Notes: generated by a model from the letters alone, not told the origin. A stretch of DNA of 57,408 nucleotides from Hellea sp. (GCA_020627655.1 JAHDGM010000015.1:1-57408), one strand, 5' to 3'. Counted from the stretch's first letter, positions 17,849-27,006 are shown. Numbers and translations are program-made.

Positions 17849-18961
17849 TTAAAGGCAAGACTCCGGGGAGACAGTTTCTATACCAAGCGCTTCGCCAACT
17901 GCTGCATAGGTAAGTTTACCTTCACAGACATTCAGTCCATCGAGTAGATAAGGATCGGCTTTAAGTGCGGCCTTCCACCCCTTGACGGCAATATTTTTAG
18001 CATGGCGCAACGTTGCTGCGTTCAAGGCATAGGTGGATGTTCGGGCCACTGCGCCTGGCATATTCGCTACGCAATAATGGATAACTCCATCAACAACATA
18101 TGTAGGGTCGGCATGCGTCGTTGCCTTAGACGTTTCGAAACAACCACCCTGATCAATGGCAACATCGACTAAAACACTTCCATCCATCATTGAAGGTAAC
18201 ATATCACGGGTAATCAGCTTCGGTGCTGCAGCGCCAGGGATCAAAACCGCGCCAATTACCATATCCGCCTCCTGAACCAGGCTAGCAAGAACAGCTGGTG
18301 TTGATCGAATGACTTTGGCACTTGGCCCAAAGTGATTGGACAGCTTTTCCATAACTTCTGATGATCGTTCTAATATAGTCACATCAGCCTGCATCCCAAC
18401 AGCCATTTGAGCCGCGTTAAAACCGACATCACCGCCACCGATAATGACAACTTTTGCTGGCGCAACGCCGGGCACACCGCCCAGCAAAACACCCCGACCA
18501 CCTGCATTTTTTTGTAGAGCCGCGGCTCCAACTTGAATTGACAAACGGCCCGCAACTTGACTCATCGGTTTTAGCAGCGGCAATCCACCATCAGCATCCG
18601 TCACAGTTTCATACGCAATACAAATAGCGCCTGACTTCATGAGATCCTTAGTTTGTTCAGGATCGGGCGCCAGATGAAGATAAGTATACAGAATTTGCCC
18701 AGGGCGCAGCATAGCCCGCTCGACAGCTTGCGGCTCTTTGACCTTAATGATCATCTCCGCTTTATCAAAAATGGCCTTGGCAGTGACTTCTATTTTAGCG
18801 CCGGCCTGAACATAGTCTTCATCTGTCGCTCCAATGCCTGCACCAGCTTTAGTTTCGACAATAACCTCATGTCCGGAATACACTAACTCAGCGACGCTTT
18901 CTGGCGTTAAGCCAACGCGATATTCATGATTTTTGATTTCCTTAGGCACACCTATCAGCAT
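17849..18961 (-). CDS. ald: Alanine dehydrogenase
   Basis: Catalyses reversible NAD-dependent oxidative deamination of L-alanine to pyruvate and ammonia. The 370-residue protein has the family N-terminus GVPKEIKNHEYRVGLTPESV, the substrate Lys in IIKVKEPQ, the active-site His in YTYLHLAPDPEQT, and the NAD-binding motif IIGGGDVGFNAAQMAVGM. Its length matches bacterial Ald. A strong GGGAGGG precedes ATG 18961. It is divergent from an Lrp/AsnC regulator with a palindrome between them, the usual arrangement for alanine-responsive control of ald. This is established for AldR-type systems and inferred here. Confidence 0.95.
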   Translation of the reverse strand: MLIGVPKEIKNHEYRVGLTPESVAELVYSGHEVIVETKAGAGIGATDEDYVQAGAKIEVTAKAIFDKAEMIIKVKEPQAVERAMLRPGQILYTYLHLAPDPEQTKDLMKSGAICIAYETVTDADGGLPLLKPMSQVAGRLSIQVGAAALQKNAGGRGVLLGGVPGVAPAKVVIIGGGDVGFNAAQMAVGMQADVTILERSSEVMEKLSNHFGPSAKVIRSTPAVLASLVQEADMVIGAVLIPGAAAPKLITRDMLPSMMDGSVLVDVAIDQGGCFETSKATTHADPTYVVDGVIHYCVANMPGAVARTSTYALNAATLRHAKNIAVKGWKAALKADPYLLDGLNVCEGKLTYAAVGEALGIETVSPESCL

Positions 18962-19004
18962 GAAACCCTCCCATTTCGTTTAGGAAAAGATACGAAAAGC
19001 CTGT

Positions 19005-19019
19005 TAGGAATTCTTCCTA
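19005..19019. promoter_or_regulatory. Palindrome in the ald-lrp divergent promoter region
   Basis: TAGGAA-TTC-TTCCTA, a 15-base inverted repeat with six-base arms, located 44 bases upstream of ald and 72 bases upstream of the regulator gene. Size and position suit an AsnC/Lrp-family operator that controls both genes. Related half sites (TAGGAAAA at 18981, TTTTTCCG at 19041) flank it. Confidence 0.5.
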
Positions 19020-19090
19020 TAAGATTTGCCCAAAAATAAATTTTTCCGTATAATAGTTCAAAATTTTGCAATTTATGTGGAAAATGAACC

Positions 19091-19555
19091 ATGATTGACA
19101 CAATAGACCGGAAAATACTCAGCGAACTCCAATCCGATTGCCGTCAATCCATAGCTGAAATATCAGAAAAAGCCGGGCTATCGCCTTCGGCCTGCCACCG
19201 CCGCATTGGAATTCTGGAAGCAAAAGGGTTTATTGAGCGTTATGCGGCCCGCCTGAACGGGGAAAAACTTGGCTACACCATGACGTTTTATGTGGAAGTC
19301 ACACTGGAAGGGCAATCCGAAAACATCCTGTCAGCCTTTGAAAAGGCTGCCATATCACGCCCGGAAGTGCTCGAATGTCATCTCATGACTGGAGATGCAG
19401 ATTACCTTATTAAAGTTGCCGCTCCAAACACGGAAGACTATGAACGGATTTATCGGCGAACCATCGCCTCACTACCCCATGTTAATCGTATAAAATCTTC
19501 ACTGGTTATGAAAACAGTCAAACGATGGTATGGCTACCCACCCCATACGGCCTAA
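19091..19555 (+). CDS. Lrp/AsnC-family regulator, probable ald activator
   Basis: A 154-residue Lrp/AsnC transcription factor. The N-terminal winged HTH is IDRKILSELQSDCRQSIAEISEKAGLSPSACHRRI in two parts (residues 4-38), and the C-terminal RAM ligand-binding domain has a GDADYLIKVAAPNTEDYE segment. Family knowledge: octameric proteins that sense amino acids and wrap promoter DNA. The divergent neighbour ald makes alanine the likely effector and ald the likely target. This is inferred from context, not from the binding residues. The start is ATG 19091 with GGA nine bases upstream. It is about 115 bases from lptD, with which it probably shares no function. Confidence 0.9.
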   Translation: MIDTIDRKILSELQSDCRQSIAEISEKAGLSPSACHRRIGILEAKGFIERYAARLNGEKLGYTMTFYVEVTLEGQSENILSAFEKAAISRPEVLECHLMTGDADYLIKVAAPNTEDYERIYRRTIASLPHVNRIKSSLVMKTVKRWYGYPPHTA

Positions 19556-19670
19556 TCTGTCCAATTCTTCACGTTTTCGAGATGAAAAAGCACAAATGGC
19601 CCATAGACCTATCAACGCCTATTGGCTATTGAATGGCTTAACGAGTCTATAAGTGGCAGGAAGGTCTCCA

Positions 19671-22049
19671 TTGTCTAAACGGTTTTTGCATGCGGCCTGC
19701 TTGACTGCCACCATAACTTGCCTGTTGCCTGCGCCAGAGGCTGATGCACAGCAACTGACATCCGAGCGCACACTCGATTTAGCCGCGGACAGTCCGTATC
19801 ACGATCCAGATCTCATCTACCTTGAATCCGATGAACTCATCAATGACGAGGATACGCAAACGTTAACCGCTCGAGGATCTGTTGAAGGCCGGTACCAAGA
19901 TCGTTCCCTACGAGCCGATGAAGTAATTTATTACCGTTTAGACGGACGAGTTATAGCCTCAGGCAATGTGGTATTGGTAAACTCCGATGGCTCGAGTCAA
20001 TATGCCGAAAAACTTGAAATAACGAGCGAATTAGGCGCTGGCACAGCATCAAATTTCACTTCGCGCTTGCCAAATGGCGGCATTATGGGCGCCGCCTTCG
20101 CTACAAGACGCGAAGATGAGGGCGTGGATCTTTTTAAGGCGTATTATACAGCTTGCGAGCCTTGCAAAGACAAGAAAACCCCTACTTGGCAGATTAAAGC
20201 CAAACAGGTCACACAAGATACTGGCCGCAACGCCATTCTCTATAAGGATGCGGTCTTTGAGCTTTTTGGTGTACCCATCTTATACACGCCCTATTTGGCA
20301 CATCCGGATCCCAGCGCTGAACGGGCATCGGGTTTTCTCAATCCCTTTGGAGGCCTATCATCAACGCGCGGCGCGTTCATTGAAATACCCTATTACGTCA
20401 ATCTGGATGATTATTCCGAACTAACCCTTACGCCCCATTTGTTTACCAAGGTCAATCCATTGATGGAACTTGACTATCGACGTAAGTTTTACTCCGGAGA
20501 GCTCAAGGTCAATGGATCGTTCACCTATGCCAGCGCTTTTGATAAAAACGGCGACCCGTTCACAGACGAAGATGTATTCAACCGCCCTTTAGAAGCAACC
20601 CTTGGGAAACGTATACGCTCTCATTTGTTTGCAGACGGGCAATTCAAACTTTCCGACACATGGGATTGGGGATTTACGGCTCAGGCCGCAACAGATGATT
20701 TATATCTCCGTCGATACGGACTATCCGAGCCTGGACGATTGGGTATTTATACTGGAGACTCACGGCGGCTTATTTCACAAATTTTTGGCGTTGGACAATC
20801 TGATAGTTTCAGATTTGCGGCCAGCGCCTACGGGTTTCAAAGCCTTAGAACAACAATACGCCAAAATGAAGAAACCGGCGTTTACAGCATATCCCGCGAA
20901 GATGACAGCATACTCCCAATCATAGCACCGAAAATTGAATTCAATCATTATTTGACTGATCCCATTATTGGCGGGCGCCTGGAAACCTTTGGTGACTTTA
21001 CTATGCTAACCCGAAAAATCGGGGATGACTACCAACGCGGAACTGCGGGTGTGGAATGGAGCAAGACTTTTATTTTGCCGGCGGGCATTGAAGCAAAGCC
21101 ATTTGCTGAAGCGCGCTATGACCATTTCAATGTCACACCATATGACGCAGCCAATGAGACCGATTTCGAAGACGTTTCTTTTGGACGAACCCTAGGACAG
21201 GTTGGCATGGATGTACGCTGGCCATTTATTCGCCCCGGCAAAAATGTAGATATTATTGTTGAACCTCGTGCCATGATAACTCAGAATTTTGGTGACAGTA
21301 AAATCGACCAGTTAAACTATATCCCAAATACCGACGGGACGATTGCACCTGGATTACTCCAAGATAGTCTTGAAATAGATTTTGACCACAACCTGCTTTG
21401 GTCACCTAACAAATCAACAGGTTATGATCTTTGGCAAAAAGGCTTTAGGGCAGATGTCGGCGGCTCTGTCGCAGCCTTATGGGGTAAAAATCGGGCTAGT
21501 CTTTTTGTAGGGCAATCCTATGCAGATGGCGTTGACGATGTCTTTGAACTCAGCTCCGGGCTTAAAACTGACAAATCAGATTTAGTTGGGCAATTCGAAC
21601 TCAATCTTTCAAATAAATTCGTGTTTGATACGCGTGCACGCTTTGATGAAGATACAAGTAAATTTCGCCGCCTTGATACGGGCTTCTCTCTTAGATCAGG
21701 CCGTTTTAACAGCCGGGTCCGCTACTATAAAGTTGACCGGGCAGTTCAAGCCGAAGAGGAACTCTCACCGGCTGAAGAACTTACCGGCTCGATTGGTTTT
21801 AAAATCACTGACAATTGGAGCGTAAAGTACAATGCGTCTCGGGATTTAGATCAAGACATCACCCGACGTCAGGGGATTTCACTAGGATATCGCGACGACT
21901 GTACTTTGATAGAGCTGGTTTATAATAAGTATGATTTTCAGGGTGATGCAGTCCGCGATACGGACAGCATCGGCATTCGTGTTTCTCTACTTAGTTTGGG
22001 TCAGTTTGGCGTTCAAGAAGACACCAGCGTTGACGGATTTGGCAACTAG
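19671..22049 (+). CDS. lptD: LPS-assembly protein LptD
   Basis: Outer-membrane beta-barrel that inserts lipopolysaccharide into the outer leaflet. The preferred start is TTG 19671, with AGGAAGG six bases upstream, giving a clean signal peptide (MSKRFLHAACLTATITCLL, then ADAQ cleavage); a GTG at 19653 has no ribosome site. The mature N-terminus is an OstA/LptA-like jellyroll (SDELINDEDTQTLTARGSV, DRSLRADEVIYY). Next come the Cys pair YTACEPCKD, the conserved SERASGFLNPFGG region, and a barrel of alternating strands ending in YRDDCTLIELVYNK. At about 792 residues it is normal for alphaproteobacteria. It is isolated from lptF, lptG and surA, its usual neighbours, and converges on fpr with a four-base overlap. 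Confidence 0.93.
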   Translation: MSKRFLHAACLTATITCLLPAPEADAQQLTSERTLDLAADSPYHDPDLIYLESDELINDEDTQTLTARGSVEGRYQDRSLRADEVIYYRLDGRVIASGNVVLVNSDGSSQYAEKLEITSELGAGTASNFTSRLPNGGIMGAAFATRREDEGVDLFKAYYTACEPCKDKKTPTWQIKAKQVTQDTGRNAILYKDAVFELFGVPILYTPYLAHPDPSAERASGFLNPFGGLSSTRGAFIEIPYYVNLDDYSELTLTPHLFTKVNPLMELDYRRKFYSGELKVNGSFTYASAFDKNGDPFTDEDVFNRPLEATLGKRIRSHLFADGQFKLSDTWDWGFTAQAATDDLYLRRYGLSEPGRLGIYTGDSRRLISQIFGVGQSDSFRFAASAYGFQSLRTTIRQNEETGVYSISREDDSILPIIAPKIEFNHYLTDPIIGGRLETFGDFTMLTRKIGDDYQRGTAGVEWSKTFILPAGIEAKPFAEARYDHFNVTPYDAANETDFEDVSFGRTLGQVGMDVRWPFIRPGKNVDIIVEPRAMITQNFGDSKIDQLNYIPNTDGTIAPGLLQDSLEIDFDHNLLWSPNKSTGYDLWQKGFRADVGGSVAALWGKNRASLFVGQSYADGVDDVFELSSGLKTDKSDLVGQFELNLSNKFVFDTRARFDEDTSKFRRLDTGFSLRSGRFNSRVRYYKVDRAVQAEEELSPAEELTGSIGFKITDNWSVKYNASRDLDQDITRRQGISLGYRDDCTLIELVYNKYDFQGDAVRDTDSIGIRVSLLSLGQFGVQEDTSVDGFGN

Positions 22050-22825
22050 CCAACAAACGCTTTTTCAACAACAAATTCTGCAGGCTTTGAATTAGAACCT
22101 TCCGTTAGGCCAAATGTCTCAACGATAGCCTTGGTATCATTAATCATGTCCATTGACCCGCAAATCATGACCCGATCTTCTTCGGGATTCATTATGGGAA
22201 CGCCTGCGCTTTCGAACAGCTTGCCGCTTTCGAGCAATGTCGTAATGCGGCCCTTAAGCGGATACTCTTCCCGCGTCAGACTTGTGACGTGCAAAAGTTT
22301 ATCCCCGATCATCTCACCCACCAGTGGATCATCTTTCAGATCCTCAACAAGCTTTAACCCATAGGATAGCTCGGCTTTTTGCCTGCAGGTGTGAGTCAAA
22401 ATAACCTGTTCATAACGCTCATAAGTTTCAGGATCCCGGATCAAGCTCGCAAATGGCGCAATCCCGGTTCCAGTTGAAAACATGTATAACCGCTTGCCCG
22501 GCAGTAAAGCGTCCAGCACCAAAGTCCCGACGGACTTCTTTGCTAGAATAATTTCATCCCCAACCTCAATTTTTTGAAGATGTGAAGTCAGCGGACCATC
22601 AGCCACCTTAATCGAGTAAAAATCGAGCTTTTCATCCCATGACGGACTGGCAATGGAATAGGCCCTCATGATTGGCTTCGGCGCACCTTCAGGCTGCAGA
22701 CCGATCATAACAAACTCGCCTGAGCGGAAGCGGAATGCGGGCGGCCGCGTAATCGAAAATGAAAACAAACGGTCCGTATAATGCTCAACGGATAATACTT
22801 TTTCCCGACTTGGCGCGTTAGACAT
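22046..22825 (-). CDS. fpr: Ferredoxin--NADP+ reductase
   Basis: A 259-residue FAD flavoprotein exchanging electrons between NADP(H) and ferredoxin or flavodoxin. It shows the FAD-binding motif RAYSIASPSWDEKLDFY and the following IKVADGPLTSHLQ, the NADP-binding segment STGTGIAPFASLIRDPETY, and the bacterial subclass I C-terminus ending FVVEKAFVG. Length matches Fpr of Rhodobacter and Azotobacter, which supply reductant for iron-sulfur assembly and oxidative stress defence. A palindrome (22900-22915) lies about 75 bases upstream, between this gene and folE. It probably has its own promoter there, since the gap is 103 bases. Confidence 0.93.
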   Translation of the reverse strand: MSNAPSREKVLSVEHYTDRLFSFSITRPPAFRFRSGEFVMIGLQPEGAPKPIMRAYSIASPSWDEKLDFYSIKVADGPLTSHLQKIEVGDEIILAKKSVGTLVLDALLPGKRLYMFSTGTGIAPFASLIRDPETYERYEQVILTHTCRQKAELSYGLKLVEDLKDDPLVGEMIGDKLLHVTSLTREEYPLKGRITTLLESGKLFESAGVPIMNPEEDRVMICGSMDMINDTKAIVETFGLTEGSNSKPAEFVVEKAFVG

Positions 22826-22899
22826 GAAATTACCTTTCTTAGCTCTACCTGCACATAAGCAATTAGAGCTCGCATTTCAATACTATATGCGGAACAATC

Positions 22900-22915
22900 G
22901 TTCTATATTTAGAAC
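22900..22915. promoter_or_regulatory. Palindrome upstream of fpr
   Basis: GTTCTA-TATT-TAGAAC, a perfect six-base inverted repeat about 75 bases upstream of fpr, preceded by another GAAC (22892). The regulator is not identifiable. Redox or iron regulators are common for fpr, but this is not one of the consensus sites I know well, and it is not the GTTC-N7-GTTC LexA box. Confidence 0.35.
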
Positions 22916-22928
22916 ACCTGTGAACTTG

Positions 22929-23501
22929 CTAGCTATCCCCTACGATCCGCAAGAATTCCATACGCTGTTCATTATTATGGAACTGACCACTTAAAGCGCT
23001 GGAAATCATCCGGTGTGGTGTTCGAATACCGCGCATAGTCATACAAAGGTGCTCACCCTTTGCCATTACGGCTATATCTTTCGTGCCTAAAATTTCTTCA
23101 ACCTCATTAGCAATATCAGACACAAGCTGTTCCTGCAGGGTTAGTTTGTGCGCATGTTTATGGGCAATACGAGCAAATTTGGACAAACCTAATACTTTAT
23201 CATCGGCGATATAGGCGATGGACACATCACACCAAAATGGCAACATGTGATGTTCACACATTGACCAGACCTTCATACCCGTCACACATACCATCTGATT
23301 ATGTTTGATAGCAGAAAATGTGGTATCTATTTTACCGGGTTCATACTCGATGAAATCCCGCCAAAAATTTGCTATCCGTCTCGGTGTTTCCTTGAGGCCC
23401 TCACGATTGGGATCCTCGCCAAGCGCTTCAAGAAGTTCCGTTACTAGGCTTTTCACCTTGGCATGATCAATTTTCTTTTTAGTCACGATATCCTCATTCA
23501 C
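22929..23501 (-). CDS. folE: GTP cyclohydrolase I
   Basis: Opens the GTP imidazole ring to form dihydroneopterin triphosphate, the entry step of folate (and pterin) synthesis. The 190-residue protein has the zinc ligands Cys82 and His85 in SMCEHHMLP and Cys153 in GEHLCMTMRGIR, the GTP-binding segment LGLSKFARIAHKHAHKLTLQE in its central part, and the RRIANFWRDF helix at the start. Length is normal for FolE type IA. It overlaps the DUF1499 gene by eight bases and is the last gene of the glmU-rpiA-gor run. Confidence 0.95.
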   Translation of the reverse strand: MNEDIVTKKKIDHAKVKSLVTELLEALGEDPNREGLKETPRRIANFWRDFIEYEPGKIDTTFSAIKHNQMVCVTGMKVWSMCEHHMLPFWCDVSIAYIADDKVLGLSKFARIAHKHAHKLTLQEQLVSDIANEVEEILGTKDIAVMAKGEHLCMTMRGIRTPHRMISSALSGQFHNNEQRMEFLRIVGDS

Positions 23502-23934
23502 TCATAGAATTCATTTTAGCGCGTATGGCTTCGACACGTTTACGGTTAACTCCGCGATCAGAGTACCCCACGCGAGATGCCGACCTAATATGCACAGTCC
23601 CGTCAGTTCCGGCTCTAAGCTCTACGTCGTCCACAAACTTAAAGAGTTTTGTCATGAAAGTCGCAGACACATATTCATTACTGTCAGTTGTTATCACGCC
23701 GCCAAGAGCTTCAATAGCCGCCTTGGCTTGATCCATGGTTCCCGCAAGAGGCGCAACAGAGCGCTCTGGCTGCCCGTCGGGTTCTGAACAAACACAGTTT
23801 GGCGCAGAGCCGCATTCCGTCAAACGGTTATCGGCTAGCCCCTTAGGACTACCTTTTTGAGATTTCAAACCAAGTAAGAAAAACAACACACACACCACCA
23901 GGAAAACAACAATTAAAGCTTTAACAATCGTCAT
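23494..23934 (-). CDS. DUF1499 membrane-anchored protein
   Basis: A 146-residue protein with one N-terminal hydrophobic anchor (IVKALIVVFLVVCVLFFLLG). The DUF1499 domain follows, with the family's Cys-containing opening NRLTECGSAPNCVCSEP and later VTATFMTKLFKFVDDVEL-type strands. DUF1499 is common in bacteria and plants and has no assigned function. ATG 23934 overlaps the upstream stop as ATGA, so the longer frame to 23958 is unlikely. The position between a hydrolase and folE in a coupled run gives no strong functional hint. Confidence 0.82.
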   Translation of the reverse strand: MTIVKALIVVFLVVCVLFFLLGLKSQKGSPKGLADNRLTECGSAPNCVCSEPDGQPERSVAPLAGTMDQAKAAIEALGGVITTDSNEYVSATFMTKLFKFVDDVELRAGTDGTVHIRSASRVGYSDRGVNRKRVEAIRAKMNSMSE

Positions 23935-24920
23935 GAATTTTCCGCCTTTAACACGCATTTTATGTAATCATCATACCAAGTTGGCCCATGAAGGGACTGG
24001 AAGAAACCATTATGGCCTCCATATTCCAGCATTATACGCCGGACACAAGGACTTAGATTAAGCTTAAGTATGGCGTCCGCTGGAACTACAGGATCATCAA
24101 TGGACATTATCATGCTTACATTCAGCTTGGAGTTTAGAAAATCATCCTTTCCTATACCATAAGCGGCAAAATAGTGATCCGGGTTCTTGAAATCAGAATA
24201 TCGGGATAGAAATCTATCCGTCATATCCATTACACTTTTATGCTCTAACATTCCGGAAAAGTCATAAACATCAGGAAAGGCCTCCTGTTTCTTGCGAAGA
24301 CTAGCCGTCCATTTTTTCTTGAAATAGCGCTTGATCAAAGGGTTTCGATCAACTGCAGGCGCAGCCTCGACGGGGTCAATGACGGGACTGATAGCAAACA
24401 CATGGGAAAGGTTTGTAATAGGGTTATCTTGATGGGCCCTAGCCACGCGCAGAGCAAAATTTCCGCCCAGTGAAAAGCCGACAATATAGGCAGGCTTGTC
24501 TGGCAAAAATTCGGCTCCGTGTCTGACCCCCTGAAACACTTCATCGAATAATGTTGAATTAAAGATGCCCTCATTCAAGTGATGGGTATCTCCGTGATCT
24601 CGCATATTGAGCCGGAAAATTCCGTAACCCTGCTCATATAAAAACCGGCTACAGGATAAAACATATGTAGAATCTTCACTGCCTTCCCAGCCATGCAGCA
24701 TTATAATCACGCCTTTAGCATTCGGGTGCTCCGTATACGACCCTTTTAGGCGAATGCCGTCGCCACAATCCAATATGTGGGCAGTAGCATTCGCTGCAAT
24801 ATGCGCCGCAGCCTTCCGGCGAAACTTACGGCTGGCCAGTATAGTTTGCATCATGGCACCCCGCATCCAAATTGGCGGCTTGAAATCCTCCAATTCCATA
24901 TCTGCAAAATCACCTGACAT
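23931..24920 (-). CDS. YheT-family alpha/beta hydrolase
   Basis: A 329-residue cytosolic serine hydrolase of the COG0429 (YheT/ABHD1-3) group. It opens with the family pattern FKPPIWMRGAMMQTIL. The oxyanion segment is IIMLHGWEGSEDSTYV, the nucleophile elbow is VGFSLGGNFALR, an Asp lies in MSIDDPVVP, and the catalytic His is in YGGHNGF. Members are thought to hydrolyse lipids or esters, but the bacterial substrate is unknown. It is 18 bases from gor and overlaps the DUF1499 start by four bases, so it is co-transcribed. Confidence 0.9.
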   Translation of the reverse strand: MSGDFADMELEDFKPPIWMRGAMMQTILASRKFRRKAAAHIAANATAHILDCGDGIRLKGSYTEHPNAKGVIIMLHGWEGSEDSTYVLSCSRFLYEQGYGIFRLNMRDHGDTHHLNEGIFNSTLFDEVFQGVRHGAEFLPDKPAYIVGFSLGGNFALRVARAHQDNPITNLSHVFAISPVIDPVEAAPAVDRNPLIKRYFKKKWTASLRKKQEAFPDVYDFSGMLEHKSVMDMTDRFLSRYSDFKNPDHYFAAYGIGKDDFLNSKLNVSMIMSIDDPVVPADAILKLNLSPCVRRIMLEYGGHNGFFQSLHGPTWYDDYIKCVLKAENS

Positions 24921-24938
24921 AGTTTGCTGACTTAGGAC

Positions 24939-26297
24939 TTAGCTACTGCGTTTCGACAATGTCACGATTTCCTCGGCGAGTGTCGGATGTACAGCGCAGG
25001 TCGCATCAAAGTCGGCCTTGGTGAGACCTGCTTTAACGGCGACACCTAGGGCCTGAATAATTTCAGCCGTATCATCCCCGACCAGATGAATACCCACGAC
25101 AGTCTCCTTACGGCCTACCGTGATAAGCTTCATGAAACAGCGTTCGTCTTTGCCTGCAATAACATTTTTCATGGGCCGGAAATTTGTCGTGTAAACCTCG
25201 ATATGCTTATAAGATTCGCGCGCCTCAGCCTCCGTCAGGCCGACAACCCCTACTGGCGGGCGCGTAAATACGGCACTGGCAATATTGCTGTGATCATATC
25301 CGCGGGGATTATCCTTATAAACCGTATCGATAAACGCCATAGCTTCACGTATGGCCACAGGCGTTAAATTAACGCGATTAGTTACATCACCTACAGCATA
25401 AATATTCTTAGCGCTGGATCGAGAATATTCATCGACAATAACTGCACCGCTTTTATCGATTTTGACCCCAGCATTCTCGAGGCCCAGACCAAGCGTATGA
25501 GGTTTGCGGCCCGTTGCCATGAATACGCAATCTGTTCCGATTTTAGACCCGTCGTTAAAGCTGACTATCAAGCCGCCAGATGATTTTTTAATCTCCGTTG
25601 GCTCCGCTCCAAGTTTGACATCAATACCTAATAATTTTTGCTGTTCGGTAACAATATCCCGAACTTCTTCATCAAAGCCGCGCAGCAATTTATCACCCCT
25701 GTAAACCTGCGTAGTTTTGACACCAAGACCCGCATATATTCCGGCAAATTCTGAAGCTATATAACCGCCGCCGATGATAACAGCCTTGGCGGGCAGAGCG
25801 CTTAACAAGAATGCATCATCAGACATGATAGCATGCTCTATTCCTTTAATAGGCGGCATATATGGCCGACCGCCAACTGCAATAAGTATGGTATTCGCAG
25901 TAACTTCTTGACCGGAACTAACCAAGCGAACCGTATGTTTATCAACCAGTTCAGCCCGCTCGTTGTATAAAGTCGCTCCGTTTTTTTCTAGAATATTTGA
26001 ATATATTCCAGAGAGACGGCTCACTTCATTTTGAATATTATCGCGCAGCGTCAACCAATCAAAGTTAACCCTCCCGGTACTCCAGCCATAGTTCTTGGCG
26101 GCTTTTATATGGGCGCCATATTCGGCACCATAGACCAGATACTTTTTAGGAACGCAGCCGCGAACTACGCAAGTTCCACCAGGGCGACTTTCTTCAGCCA
26201 CAGCAACCCGCTTACCCAGCTGAGCCGCCATCCGTCCAGCGCGAACGCCGCCTGAACCGGCTCCAATGACAAAAAGATCATAATCATATTTTGGCAT
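24939..26297 (-). CDS. gor: Glutathione-disulfide reductase
   Basis: Reduces oxidised glutathione with NADPH in the cytosol. The 452-residue flavoprotein has the FAD motif VIGAGSGGVRAGRMAAQLG, the redox-active disulfide Cys43/Cys48 in GGTCVVRGCVPKK, the NADP-binding motif VIIGGGYIASEFAGI, and the dimer-supplied catalytic His in CAVHPTLAEEIV near the C-terminus. The CVVRGC spacing and the short C-terminus match plant/alphaproteobacterial glutathione reductases rather than mercuric reductase or lipoamide dehydrogenase. One base separates it from rpiA. The NADPH link with the pentose phosphate enzyme next door is suggestive. Confidence 0.93.
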   Translation of the reverse strand: MPKYDYDLFVIGAGSGGVRAGRMAAQLGKRVAVAEESRPGGTCVVRGCVPKKYLVYGAEYGAHIKAAKNYGWSTGRVNFDWLTLRDNIQNEVSRLSGIYSNILEKNGATLYNERAELVDKHTVRLVSSGQEVTANTILIAVGGRPYMPPIKGIEHAIMSDDAFLLSALPAKAVIIGGGYIASEFAGIYAGLGVKTTQVYRGDKLLRGFDEEVRDIVTEQQKLLGIDVKLGAEPTEIKKSSGGLIVSFNDGSKIGTDCVFMATGRKPHTLGLGLENAGVKIDKSGAVIVDEYSRSSAKNIYAVGDVTNRVNLTPVAIREAMAFIDTVYKDNPRGYDHSNIASAVFTRPPVGVVGLTEAEARESYKHIEVYTTNFRPMKNVIAGKDERCFMKLITVGRKETVVGIHLVGDDTAEIIQALGVAVKAGLTKADFDATCAVHPTLAEEIVTLSKRSS

Positions 26298-26298
26298 A

Positions 26299-27003
26299 TT
26301 ATTCCCTCGACAATTCCATCACACGAGCATGATCATCTTCGCCCACAATAATCACGCTCGACAAGTCGATGAACAGACCATGTTCCATGACTCCTGGAAT
26401 TTTTTCCAGCAAGTGCGCCGTCTCGCCAGGATTGGGAATTTCTTCGCACTTGCAGTCGACTATGAAATGCCCGCCATCTGTCACAAGCGGACCTGTGCCA
26501 TCTTCATTCTGCCGCAAAACAGTCTGTCCGTTAGGACAACCACTTGCGCGCAGAGCCTGATAAATTTGATCCGCTGTTAGTGCGACGCCAAAAGGATCAA
26601 CTTCGACCGGTAGTGGAAATTTACCGAGCGTTTCCACGAGTTTTCGGTCATCAACAATAACAATCATACGGTCTGATGCATGGGCCACAATTTTTTCGCG
26701 CAACAAGCAAGCCCCGCCGCCCTTGATCAAGCTAAATAACGGGTCGACCTCATCAGCCCCATCTATAGTTAAATGTATACGGCTGACACGGTCGATATCG
26801 ACGAGCGGCACGCCGTTTTCTTTAGCGCAGGCCGCGGTAGCATCAGAAGTTGGAACACCTTGAACTTTCAAACCGCCCGCTACACGTTCACCAAGTTTTT
26901 CAATAAAAATTTCCGCTGTTGAGCCCGAGCCAAGCCCCAGGGTCATTCCATCTTCAACAAAGTCCAGAGCGGCAAGCGCCGCGTTTTCTTTAGCTTGTGA
27001 CAT
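26299..27003 (-). CDS. rpiA: Ribose-5-phosphate isomerase A
   Basis: Interconverts ribose 5-phosphate and ribulose 5-phosphate in the non-oxidative pentose phosphate pathway. The 234-residue protein shows the phosphate-binding GLGSGSTAEIFIEKLG, the catalytic region DGADEVDPLFSLIKGGGACLLREKIV, and the DDRKLVETLGKFPLPVEV stretch, all hallmarks of RpiA (not RpiB). Length is normal. It lies three bases after glmU and one base before gor. Confidence 0.96.
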   Translation of the reverse strand: MSQAKENAALAALDFVEDGMTLGLGSGSTAEIFIEKLGERVAGGLKVQGVPTSDATAACAKENGVPLVDIDRVSRIHLTIDGADEVDPLFSLIKGGGACLLREKIVAHASDRMIVIVDDRKLVETLGKFPLPVEVDPFGVALTADQIYQALRASGCPNGQTVLRQNEDGTGPLVTDGGHFIVDCKCEEIPNPGETAHLLEKIPGVMEHGLFIDLSSVIIVGEDDHARVMELSRE

Positions 27004-27006
27004 AGC

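Noticed and set aside
19653-19670. GTG start of lptD
   Set aside because: There is no ribosome site before it; the AGGAAGG lies after it and points to TTG 19671.
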